Origin: Struthio camelus
Taxonomy: Eukaryota > Chordata > Aves > Struthioniformes > Struthionidae
Direction: 5' to 3'
Length of the DNA: 64,000 nucleotides
Assembly: GCF_040807025.1 (NCBI RefSeq)
Contig: NC_090942.1
Location: 77,233,987-77,297,986, forward strand
A program made the position numbers and the translations under genes. Under the pieces are notes generated by a model. That model worked only from the letters and a program-made list of their open reading frames with translations. It was not told where the DNA came from and ran no database searches. Numbering within the stretch: the stretch's first letter is position 1; each line of letters begins with the position of its first letter. Positions 31,401 to 43,200 of this stretch are shown here, piece after piece.

Positions 31401-33140
31401 ATTTTGTGTTCAATTCTGATTAAATGTGTATTGTCAGGCCTAAGAGTGCACAAAGCATTCTTATCAATGAACTTGAAATCTAAGACCTTCAGGAGGCTAT
31501 GACAGAGGAAAACCCATTTCTAATGCATCCTTGGGCTTAGCTATGGGTAATATGCTGAGCTGCCCACTCTCATATGGACAAAGTGCTTCTGTCACGTGCT
31601 AAAGCAGAACTTGAAATGTCTTGGGAGCCTCAAAGTAAAAAAGATGGCACAAACAGAGCTATGGACTGCATCTGACTAGTGGTTTTCAGGATTATAGTTT
31701 GGAGTTTAGGCAACTAAATGCTGTTTAAATTTCAGAAGGCTAAGAAAGGGAAAGACAGCTTTGGCTTTTGTTTTTCCCCAGCTCTAACATTAACTGGGAA
31801 AGTTATTCATCCTCCACCATATTACATTAAAATGTGTGGGCGGTCAAATGAATTTTATCTGCATCATTTTGTGAGGATTTACTTCCTTATGTTTTAAAAA
31901 GTGATTTGACAGCAATACACTTTTATACATAAGGAAAATTAAGACAATTCTAAACGGTTGTCTTAGAAGAGACTGTTAAAGGGATGATGGGAGCAGAGAA
32001 GCAAAGATTTGATGGGACTTCTGTTTCAGCATACTGGCGTTCCTGAAACAAAATCTTAACAAAGCTCCACAGAGAAAATATACATAGAAAATACTATTTT
32101 TCACATATACGGCTTTTTTGTAGACAGATAGATCAAACTGTAGTAAGAATCTTTAGAAGAACTGCCCAATTTCCCTAATTGAAAAAAAGGAGCCTTTTAA
32201 GACAGTCAGTAGTAAATAGTCTCCTGTGATTTTATATGTAACTGCAAAACACCTGTAGTCTTATCAGCAGTGGTAAGGTGCTTACAAACATTACTACAGG
32301 AGTCCCTCTGGACTGTTTGTACAGCTCCAGACTCACTGCTTTGCTGTGTGTGACTACCCTTTTGAAGAAAATCGCCTTTCAGACAACTTATCTTCCAAGC
32401 AATTGATTTCTGCAAGAGCAGTTTTATTACTCATGGGTTGTCTTAACTCTTTGCAGGCTTGCAGTTTTCACTGACATGGACAAGTATGTCATTGACGTAC
32501 ATGTATTTTCCCACAACATATGGGATTAATATAGTCAATTATGAAAATCCTTATGTAAATAATAGTCTTCCTTTGATTAAAAGTAATCCAACCTTTTTGG
32601 TGTACTTTGCACATTTTTCTTTTCACTTTCAGGAAAGGATGTTTTTCTTCTTATAGTAAGAGTAATTTTGTTGTTTCCAGACCCGAATAAACCAACCACT
32701 TGCTCTGTAGCTGAAAGATATAAACTTCAACAGTTTAGATATTAACCAATAGGACAGATGATGAAAGAATGCCATATTCTTTGCAACCCTTGAGATACTG
32801 AATTGTAAAAGAGAAGCATTCAATGGAACTAGCCTTCAGTGACTAAGTCCTAGGTTAACACATGCATCTGCAGGGTAATCTACGTGCACCCTTTATTTAG
32901 GCATGAAGTCAGTGAGCCTGCTGTTCCATCTTTATTAGCACATCTTGTTAAGTCGAAAAGAACCCCTACGACTAATAATAGGCGCGAGCTCTGCAAGTCC
33001 ACTGTACAGTACACCTGGAGAAGCAGCTTCCTTCACATAGGTCCCCGATCATCTGGTTCCGGCCTTACTGCTGATGAGCAACACCAGCTGCACTGTACAT
33101 GCAAATTCCCTCACATGGGAGTTCAACAGGTAGCAGCAGG

Positions 33141-33146
33141 CACGTG
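33141..33146. promoter_or_regulatory. canonical E-box CACGTG upstream of BMAL2
   Basis: CACGTG lies 1.0 kb upstream of the BMAL2 ATG. CLOCK:BMAL heterodimers bind this sequence. Two E'-box variants (CACGTT) follow at 33255-33260 and 33404-33409. The hexamer also occurs elsewhere in the window, so function is only a possibility. Confidence 0.35.
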
Positions 33147-33851
33147 CTCAGCCCATTCAGATGGCTCAGGCGAGGAAGTCTGAGGCCTTGGCAACAGTCT
33201 GTTCTGCCGCACACAGACCTGGAACTGGGCGGGTAGAGGCTACATCAACATCAACACGTTGGGCTCCTCAGTAAGAGCGGTTCTGTCAAGTGAATCCCCG
33301 TGTTGCTGAGGTCCCAACGTCCGCGCTGCAGGTGTCCTAGAGGCTGTATTTCAGACTAGCTCCAGTGAGGTCCCAGGGAGCGAGAGCCCGTTAGCAGTTG
33401 GGCCACGTTAAGTGAGCTCTTAACAGCGCTTCTTTAGGTTTCACGCAAAAAGAATATGGTTCGCGTGCTCCCAGACCACTCCAGGATGTGAACCAAACCA
33501 CGGCGAGGACGACGGGCAGATTCGCTTCAAAAGCGCGCTCCCGATAAGCTGAACACACAACTACACCCCGAGCATCTACTGGAACCCAGGTCCATTCACC
33601 CAGTTTCACCTGTTAGTCAAAGCTAACTCTATTTTTGTGTGTCAGCGCGTACTCGTGCGCCTGCCTGTTCTGTGCCCCGCTCTGAGGGGCAGCCGCACGC
33701 CCAGAAGGCCGCAGGCGGCCAACCGCCTTCACCCGTTGTTCCTTCCCGGCCCCTCCTGTGGCGGGGGGGAGGCCCCAGCGGCCGTTGGTCCCCTCCCCCC
33801 GCACCCTGCGCGCGCCGGGCGGCAGCACCTCCCCCTCCCGCCTCCGCCCGG

Positions 33852-33868
33852 CCGGAAGTCTCGCGAGA
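33852..33868 (+). promoter_or_regulatory. BMAL2: ETS motif overlapping TCTCGCGAGA palindrome
   Basis: CCGGAAGT (ETS/GABP-type) shares its last T with the 10-bp palindrome TCTCGCGAGA, a known CpG-island promoter element bound by BANP. It lies about 275 bp upstream of the BMAL2 ATG and 25 bp upstream of the GC-box cluster. Confidence 0.6.
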
Positions 33869-33893
33869 AGTGTCCTGCCGGGCAGGGCAGGGC

Positions 33894-33920
33894 TGGGGCG
33901 GGGCGGGGCGGGGCGGGGGG
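33894..33920 (+). promoter_or_regulatory. BMAL2: tandem GC boxes
   Basis: Consecutive GGGGC units form overlapping Sp1/KLF-type GC boxes just upstream of the probable 5'UTR. The G runs could also fold as a G-quadruplex on the + strand. Confidence 0.6.
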
Positions 33921-34142
33921 AGGGTATGGCGCCGGCGGGGGCGCTGCTGAGGCGGCGCCGGTGACGGGAGGAGGGGAGGGAGCCTGTGGAGGCGCTTGCG
34001 GACCTTCTCCTCCCCTCCCCCTTTCCCCCCCAACCCCAACCCCGCGCCGAGCAGGGGGGCAGGACGGGCGGTTTCTGCTCACCTTAGTTTACCTCCTGCA
34101 TGGTGGCGGGGGCGCTGTGGAGCGGGGCACGGGCAGCCCGCC

Positions 34143-34203
34143 ATGGCCGAGGCAGGAGCGGGAAACGCCGAGGGGGCCGAGGAGGAGCGGCGGGCGACGG
34201 AAG
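34143..34203 (+). CDS. BMAL2: BMAL2 coding exon 1
   Basis: This 61-nt coding part encodes [20 protein letters not shown] plus one base, and ends before a gtgggg donor followed by a G tract. The acidic, alanine-rich start resembles the human MAAEEEAAAGG start. Its joining phase to the exon at 42975 (G+AT = Asp) is correct. The 5'UTR extends upstream to an undetermined start. Confidence 0.88.
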
Positions 34204-37200
34204 GTGGGGGGGGGGGGAGCGACGGGGGCGCGCGCGCCGCGGCGGGGGGAGCAGCCGTTGGAGGCGGGGGGCGGGGTGCCCCCGGCGGCGGGGTAACGGC
34301 TGTGGGGGGCGAAAGAAGGGGGGGGAGGTGTTGTAACGGGCGGGACTCGCGCGCGGGTGTCGGGGTGTCCGTGGGTGCGTGAGTGGTGCGGGGTGGGGGT
34401 GTGTGGGGTGTGGTAGGGGAGGAGGGGGCTTGTGTGCCCCTTGGTGCCGGGGGGGGGCGGGGAGGTAAGGGCGCGTGTCTGCAGTCCGTGCGTGGCCGTT
34501 GTTGGTGGTGGTGGGGGTGTAACCTTCCCGCGTGGGTAGGAGCCCCCTTAGGCCGCTGTTTTCCCTCAGCGCAGCGGTTATGCTTCCAGCATGGGGCTGT
34601 GTATTCTGAATTGGGGCTGTTCATACTCTGGCCCCCAGCGTGTTGACCTGGACTCGAGTAACGATTTCTCCCGTTTAGTTCAGTTAGGGTACAGTTAGTT
34701 TAAGTCTAGTTAAGGTACACAGTGGTGTTAGGTTGTGGGCTCCCAAAGAAACGTTTACACTCTGCTTAGGTTTGTTATTACTGTTACAGATGTGTCATCA
34801 TACCTCAGTGATCTGCACTAAAAATATTTTTCTTTCTGTGTATTTAACTTAGTATGTAATACACACTTTCTGATATACAACTAATTGTTTTATGTGTCCC
34901 TAATGTGTTAGTATTTTTTTTTCCTGCAGGCGGATGTAATTCAGACTTTTGAGTGTAGTGAATTTGGCTTCTCTGTGTGAGTGTGTGTGTGTGCACTTGT
35001 ATAGAGGCAGAGGTTTGACATTCCTCCTCCTTCATAAGTTTCTGGTGCTAAAACGGGGCTAGTGTTAAGCCAGCAGCAGCTGTTTGTGCTCCTCCTGCTG
35101 CAGGAATGAGTATGTTGCTTCCTCCTTTCAAAATGTTGATCTGAGGAGGAAAAAAAAAGATGTTTTGCACGGAGTTTTGAGCTACAGAAGTGAGCAAATC
35201 GTTCATAAGTCATCATTGCTGTTCTGTTTAGTTAGCACCAGTTCTTCTGGGTTTGTTGTTGTCTTTTTAATGTGTATTTGGGGGATTCGTATGTATGTGG
35301 TTTTTTTTTTTTTATATATATGTGGGGGTTCTGGTTGTCTCAGTAGTTGGTATTTTTTCCATCTCTGTGTTTCTGAATTATGAAGATTAGTTGTTGCTTG
35401 GTTGTTTAAATACTGGTATAATTTTGTAATAAGTAATCTAGTTTTTGAAAGTAAAGGTTTTTTTGTAGGGGTTTTTTCTTTTTGCTGTCTATGAAATTGT
35501 GTTAAGAATTTGTTTCTGTATCATACACATATTGTAAGAAAAGGAAATAATCTAAATGAAGAAAAATCAAAATATGTGGACTTTTCCATGTGAAAGTATC
35601 CATGGGAAAGCAATGAACAGTAGGTTTTTATGTTATATTGTGAAAGAATTCCGCCTGCTCTGATTTCTTTTGTTATTTATGCTTCTACTAATTCTTCTAA
35701 CATATTTTGAAGAAACAGAGTCTCTTTCTGTTAATCAATTAACATTTTAAAAGGTGTAAATTTTTTAACTTGTATAAAGGACCTAAAGATTGGAATAGGT
35801 CAGCTTAGCAGTTTTTCATTTTAACAACATCTTTTTCTTACTATTGCATATTAGGAAAAGCAAACTCCGGACTGGGCAGTTCACATCAGCTAAAGAGTCT
35901 AATTCACTGTAAGAAGAAAATCACTTTGTGGGTGATTGTGGGAAGTGAATCAATATCAATACTCTGAAAATTCCCTTCTTTGACAACTGGGCCCGTTAAA
36001 CCACGGAAGTTCTACTGCAAACTTGACAAAGTTATCATTTTACTCAAAAAAAAAAAAAAATTTGGTTCTAAAACTTACAAGAGAGCTGCTAGCCTCAATT
36101 TCTTTAGCAATATATGATCGGAGAGATTTTTTTTTTTTTTAGTAATGAACTAAGATACATGAGACTCTAGATTTCTATCAGTGACCTGATTTGACCCTGG
36201 AAGTGTCTGGGGAAGCAGGGTGACCTTTCAAGGGCTTGTGTGGTATCTCTTCACTAGCTGGTTACAGTCAAGGTTTTTAATACACTAATAGGTTTGGCCA
36301 AATACTTAGTGTTTGAGATTTATTAAGTAGATGTATTATTTAGTTGGTAAGTTATGATTCTTGACTACCTTTTTTGTGAGTGAATGGTTAAAGTAACTAA
36401 GTAAAAATAGATGTATAAAATATTCAGTAGCCTGTATTAATATGTTTAGTTTAAAATCTTTTCTGTAATTCAGGAAATAATAATTTTTCTTTTCACTGTT
36501 TCATGGTATTAAAAACAAATCCAGTGTTCTGTTTTTAAGTTACCCTATAAATAGATTGTTCTCAGTATGGTATTGAGCATGAGATGACTTCATTACTACG
36601 TTCTCAGTGTCTTTCTCCTGCTTTATGCAAGCTGATAAAATGTGGAAGAAAATCTTTTTTAGACAAGTGCACTTCTACTGTTTCAAAACTGGACTGTTAC
36701 GCAAATGGTAACTCCAGCTTTAAATGAAAGTACACAAGTGGGCTATGATTAGAATGCTAGACTCACTGTAAAGTAGCTGGAAGGTGCTCTCCGTGGCTTC
36801 TCTTAAACCTCTAAAAAAAGTATCTTGAAAACAACTCTCCCTCCTGCTTATAAAATAGAGTTGTTTGTTTTATATGTGTTCAAATTTGCAGGACCTGTGA
36901 AGTGATACATATCATGGCATTGCCTCTTTGTATGATACTGTTGTGGCATTTTGCTTACATGCAAATGTGTGTGGAGGATATAGGTATGGTTTTCCCATTA
37001 TTTAATGGACATCTGTGGTAAGAATTCATTAAAATAATTGTAGAAAAACAACTCCTTAGTAAAATAAAACAATTAATATGATGCAATTATTTGAAATTAT
37101 TTGACTCAGCAGCTGTCCTCTGTGTATGTGTGTGTGTACAGATAGATATATTTCTAATTGCTTAGGTAATCAAGGACATCTTAGATCTTCCAAAAAAAAA

Positions 37201-40200
37201 AAAAAAGCACGTCAAGTGCTACAAACCTTAAGAATCCAATCGGACATCTTGAATAATACCTCAACTTAGAAGATTTTCGTTGCTAATGCGTCTAGGTTTG
37301 TGTATGTGTGTGTCTCTTCTTCTCTGTTGACTGCAGTCATAAGGACTTTAAACTGAGACCCTGAAATTGCATAAGTACTCAGAGCATTAATCAAAGTTAG
37401 CGTTTGGTTCAGAGCAGTAGCATTATCTGAAGTAAATCCTCAGTCATCCCCGTTTACTGTGCAATGGTTTGGTTTGCAGAGCAGTTTTGGTATGAATGAA
37501 CTGGATTGCTTTCAGAAGAGACTACACCAGAATTTTAGTGTAGGAAGGTGAGTGTAACTCCAGGCGCACATCAGACGTACCCCAAACATAAGGGACGCAA
37601 CCCATGCTTGGTTCTTGGACAGCTTTAAAGCATGTGCGTTGTAGGGATTTTTGGTCTAGTGAACCAGACTAAATGTGACTTAACAGAAGCCCCCTGAACT
37701 ACACATGAATTAGAAATAGGGGCTTCTATCCCATCTGCTTCAGTCAACAGACCTGTTGTCAATGTGCCAGAGTATTTAACTAATGTAGACATAGCCTAAT
37801 AGCTCATAGGAGAAGATTTATATTTCAATAAGCTATTTATCTGGTTAGAAAGAAGGAAAACTTGTGTGCTACCTAACCGTGTTCATTTCTAGCACGATTC
37901 TATTTTCTTTAAATTTATCAGAACTTGAATTTCTTGCTAGTGGTTAATGTACATGCCAGGGAAGCATACATTCCAGCGTGGAAAAGTAAATATTTTAATA
38001 CTCTGGTAATTCAGAACTTCTCATAGAAGTCTCTTCAAATGTTAGGAGGAATGCATCTGTAAACTTAGAAATTTCAATGCAAAGCAATTTCTTTCTTCCC
38101 CTCTTCTCCTGCCACAAAGTGTTTTAAAATAGGAAGCTGGAATGAAAATGCCTTCTCGCTCTTAGAAAGGTTGTGCCAGTGTTACCACGTTGATAACTTA
38201 AATAGCTGCAGAGATGCAACATGGAAAGTTATTCTACAAGCATGAAAAGTGTCTAGTGTGTACATCTCTCCTCAAAATGTGAAGAATGCCACCCATGAGT
38301 TTTTAAAATCTATTTACTCTGTAACATTTATTTTAAGTATATTTCACAGTAATATCCTGGTAGATGGATTTAGTCATTCTTTTTTAAACTGGCGGAATGA
38401 GGGCTGATTGACAGCTTTTTGTCATTAAATTTAATATTTGCATGACTCTCTTTTTGTTTAATTTAGAAGTGCTTATGTTTCTCTTGTTTAATTTCCTTTT
38501 GATAATTTAAAAAAGTCAAAATAAATGTTTTAATACAGTATTAATATTTTAGGAAAGAAGACTATGAGGAGTAACCTTGTGCCTAGCCAAAAGCTAACTT
38601 TTGCTGGACGGGTTGTGAAATGGTAGTGCATGTTTAAGGCTGTAGGTTTGAAAGATTGGTCTTGGACTTGCTGCATGTCACCCACCAGGTGCTGTCTATG
38701 TTATATTTTAACAATTGCATGATAGTTTTATAGCCACCCTAGGTGGGATTCATCTTGCCTAACTTAGATGTCTGCAGAGTATATCAACATCTGAGCTAGT
38801 TACTTAGGTCTTTGTATAATTAGTGACAAAAAGTCGACACTGATTGTATTTCATCTACTCAACTGTAGGAGTCTATTTTAGATTGAGATGAATCACCTTA
38901 GAAATGTTGCATTTCATCTAACCAACTGTAGGAATCTATTTTAGGTTGAGATTAATCACCCTGGGAATGTGTTCTCTTCTCCATTGAATGTAAAGGAAGC
39001 CTAGAATGGCTCGTTCAGATGTGGACATCTGTGTTTGCTTGGATGAATCTTGCCTTTAGTGACTGGTGGAGTTTCACCATAAGCCTTTTCTGATAGAATG
39101 TGTTTGTTTAGAAACTGAAAACTTCAAAACAGATAGTGATGACAACACCTCAGAAATAAGGCATGCGTTTTGAAATTATTTTTGTCAGTAACAGAAGTGG
39201 TACGAGGTATGTTAGAAAAACGTGGAAACAAAGTCCCTAAAGTCTCGTTTATGAATGCAGCACGTGTGATTTACACAGAACGTTTGCTCAACTCAGGGAT
39301 ACAGTTAGTTTCATATGTCTTTACTTCCCATCCCACGCTCAAAGGATTGTTTCATGTAGCTCATCTGAAAATATTTGTTTCCTCATCAGCCCCCTTGGGG
39401 ACTGTAACCTTTTTTTGTAGAAGGGCATGAGAAAAGTTGTAGTTCGGTAGAATAGTCTGTCGTGAAAACTGTAAAAATTGATAACTATTCCATAAATACT
39501 GTGTTTTGTCCGATTATGAAGTATACTAGAGCATTAATAGTTTTTATTTATGATGCATTTACTGAGAAGAGCTGCTTTCCACATGACGTATTTGTAATGT
39601 TCTGATATGCTTTGTTTTTTAGGAGAGAGAATGATTACAGTGACTTCTTTTTTCAATATTACTTTAATCTGTCTTGATGCATGTCTCATGCTTTTTAAAT
39701 ATTTTTGATACTTCATATAGGTAAGCACATGTGCTTAATACTGAGAGTCAAACCTAGATCAGAAATAGGCATGTGTATTCTAGGAACTATTTGTTTACCC
39801 GTAAAATTCGGTCATCAGTATGCCAGTATAGTAGCAAAACTTTGAAGTGAATATTAATAATAAAAACAGTGTGATTTCTCATTTGGAATTTTATTTGACT
39901 TGCTAATCAGCCTGGTTTAAATAATGGCATTTGGGATGGTAAAACAAAATTTCTATAGCTATATGAAACTATTTTCAGTATCTTAAAACTTGGCAAATGA
40001 TTTAAATCTTCCAGAAAAATTAACTTGCAATAAGGCACAGTGCATCTGAAAACTATTGGTCATCAAGCCCGCTATGGCGATGGGAAATGTTTAGTTTTGC
40101 TTCATGTGTTGTAAGGGGGGGGGGGGTGTTTGTTTTTAATATTAGTGATATGAAAATCTTTGTAAAAATTAAAAATATAAAAAATTCAGTCAGATGCACA

Positions 40201-43200
40201 AATAAGGTCAGAATCTAGCTTTTTCTTAGCAAAGATGCACCCTCTAGCTTTTGGATTACATTTTAACTCATTCTGTTTCTGACCCAACAGATCTTTAAAT
40301 CTTTTATCCATCCCTCCCAAAATGGTATAGCCAGAGAAGTAAAGGAATCTTTCATCACAGAGTATAGGAGGTTAAGACACATTTCAAGGAGAGGGTGAGC
40401 ACCTTGGAATCACCTGGCATCATAATGATAGCTATTATGGAAAGCTGTAAGAGATTAATTTAAAGCTCTTTTATTGACTTCTCAAAACTGACTTAGCTTT
40501 GTGGACTCCTTCTGTATGCTTCTTGTTCAGTGAGTATTAGGTATGAAAAAAATTTGCTCTCGTCTGTTCAGTTCTGAATAACTACTTTTCTACTAAGTGT
40601 ATTAGTCCTGAGACTTTAGATTTATTTCTTTATTTGTTATTGTTTTTGTTTTAATATGGTTTGTTTTGATAATCTTAAAAGAGTATGTCAATGCTGTATG
40701 CTCTACATGGCAGGAATCAATATCACCTCCTTACCTAATCTTTTTATCTAATATCAGCTAGCTACAAATATCTTACTGAAGTTTTAGTTAGATGGCGTTC
40801 AACATGACATTTAGTTTAAGATGTCATCTTGATACTGTTTGAGAATTCAACATATCAATTATTTAAGAATTCATCATACCACCTAAAATTTTTAGTGTAC
40901 GAGTTCTTAATGGAATGTTGTTGCTCGTAATCTAAAAACTTGTGTTTTTCTTAATTAAGAAAAAGTGAAAAGGATGTTACTAGGAAATGGAGAAGGAGTA
41001 GATGCAGTGTTAAGAATATATTGGTTGGGCTTGAGAAAAATGGTAGTTGTTTTGGTCATATGAAGGATAATTTGGAAAAGCTGTAAATGATACATCGGTT
41101 ACTTTCATTTTGTTTCTTTAAAGGGAAGTGGTTTAGAAAGCAGACTGGCCATCTGTGTGCAAAAGAGTATTTAGGTCAGTGGGTCTGTTCTGTCCCGCTT
41201 TATTACAGGATGAAAGGATCTGCTGTGCTGAAAGTATTCTCGTCTTTGATTTAGGCTTCTGTTTAGTCAGTGCTCTTTCATAAATATGTATAAAGTGTGA
41301 TTATACTTCAGTAGCTTAATCTAGTAATTATAGGCTGCTATTTATGTAAGTGTGAATTAAAGCTACTCTTTACAAACAGAATTCCTTTGGAATTGTTTTT
41401 TTGTTTTGTAAGTGCAAGGATTTATAGGGGAAATATAAAATCGGACTGTTACGAAGTGATGATTAATCAGAAAAAATATTTGAAACATCTGTCATGTGTG
41501 TCCTTGTATTTATGGTGTCATTTCTTTTAATGTATTTTTAATACTGCTAATGTGAATATGTTGTGTATGTAGAGTGACGAAATTTTCATTCTGTTGCAGT
41601 TGCCTGAAGACCGTTACTTATTTGTCAAGTATTTATTGATTCTTTGCTTTTCCACCTACTTTTTTTGGAACTTCCTGTGTGATTTAATGAGTCGAAGAGA
41701 TTTTTTAAAATAAAAGGGCTAACACTGTGTAGTCTGACTTGGTAGAGAGAAGATTAGTGGAAGACTAGGCAAGCTGTTGTTCCAGTATTAGCCTCTTTTC
41801 TTTTAACTCTCCAGAGTAATGTCCTAACAAAAAATGAGAACTGAGGAGGTACAATTTCTGGTGTAAGATATGCTTACAGCTAAGAGGAAAAAAAAATATA
41901 CAGTGTATTGTTCTTTTCACATTTTTACCTATGGCTAACTGACATCGCAGATGCTAACAATGCTCAGAAAAAAAGTATGCAATTTTCCTTTCTGCTGGAT
42001 TTTGAAAGTGCCCATCTTGGGTTTTGCCTCCTGTTAAAAGTAGGAGATTCTCACTGTATTAAATGTCCTTTATTAAACCCTCATCTTTCTCTTCATTGAA
42101 TTATTTTTTTTGTTCTTCTTAGATGTATAATACTTTCCTCACTAGCACAGGAAGTGTGTATGATTGCCTTTATTTGAAGCAGAATTAATTCTTTCTGTAC
42201 CTAAACATCAGCTGGGTAATTCTTTGTGAAAGCTTTGCATTGAGATAGGATGGGTGACTAGTGTTAGCAGATCATCTGTAAAATAAGAGAAGAGAATGTG
42301 ACGGGAAAAGTGCAATAGTGGTTAGATTCTCTGAGACTGATTTCCCTTCCCAGTAGACTGGTAGGACTTCTTTGGCTTGTGACTGCTCTTCTATCCCCTC
42401 CCAGAATTGCAGCCATTTTGATTGAGGGGAGAATTTTAAAGGGAAGTCTGAGATAGAGCTTGACAAGTTTCTAGTACTACTTTAAGTGAAGTAACTGGTA
42501 TTATGTGTAATTGTAGATATTATTTCAGAAAGAGTTACAGCAAGTCTACGGTTTTGAATGTCCAGCTTGTTTAAAAAGTATAGTTGTCTGTGTATTTTTT
42601 GAGTTGAAATTAGAGTCAGTCTCAGTATTTGATGTGTAGGTAATGCTCCATCTTCTTATGATTTTGCAGCAAGATGTTTGAGGTTTTGGAGGATTTAAGT
42701 GTAGTCTGCTGAGATTATGTGAGGAGAAGGAAGGGTATACGTTATATTTTATTGGTATGTTGATTGGGTTGTTGAGACCATTATATGACGGTGGGGAGAC
42801 GACGTGCTGTTTTTATACTTAAATTGTACCAGTGCAGCTTTTATGGTTTCTGTGTCAGAAGCCTGGAAGTCACCAATTGTATTTTTTTTTCCAAATGAAA
42901 ATCAGAATGGATGCATGATATTATAGCTCTTGTTGGACACTTTTTTTTTTTTTTTTTCCTCCTCTTGTTCACAGATAATTGCTTGGTAGATGGAAACCCA
43001 TGCGCTGCTTCTGGAGTCCCCAGCCTCACGAATTCAAAAACTAAGGCTGCTGCCTCCACTTCTTTCAACACTTCTGTGGCCGAGATTCCGAGGAAGCGCA
43101 AAGGAAGTGATTCTGATAACCAGTAAGTGAATTGATTCTGTTTGTGCCTCAACGTAAAGATGAAGCATTCACCTGTTATTTCAATGGCGTGGTAACTTTC

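Larger units (their letters stand above)
25136..33620. other. intergenic region between STK38L and BMAL2
   Basis: I could not establish a gene in these roughly 8.5 kb. They hold a CR1-type remnant (about 28412-28475), a C run (27967-27982), and one + strand reading frame preceded by an acceptor-like site (28758-29075, see findings). Nearer BMAL2 are E-box-like motifs. Human STK38L and ARNTL2 are also direct neighbours (established knowledge), so no gene is expected between them. Confidence 0.65.
33630..34480 (+). promoter_or_regulatory. BMAL2: CpG island / BMAL2 promoter region
   Basis: The stretch is very GC-rich with dense CpG, in sharp contrast to the AT-rich flanks. It spans the 5' flank, the first coding exon and the start of intron 1 of BMAL2. 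It contains an ETS motif CCGGAAGT (33852-33859) running into the palindrome TCTCGCGAGA (33859-33868) and four or more GC boxes (GGGGCGGGG) around 33894-33920. No TATA box is evident. This is the architecture of a broad CpG-island promoter. The start site is not determined. Confidence 0.85.

Noticed and set aside
33637..34624. Long reading frames on both strands in the CpG island (up to 219 codons)
   Set aside because: GC-rich sequence has few stop codons. The translations are low-complexity Gly/Arg/Pro/Ala, and the frame that matters is the short BMAL2 exon 1 at 34143-34203.
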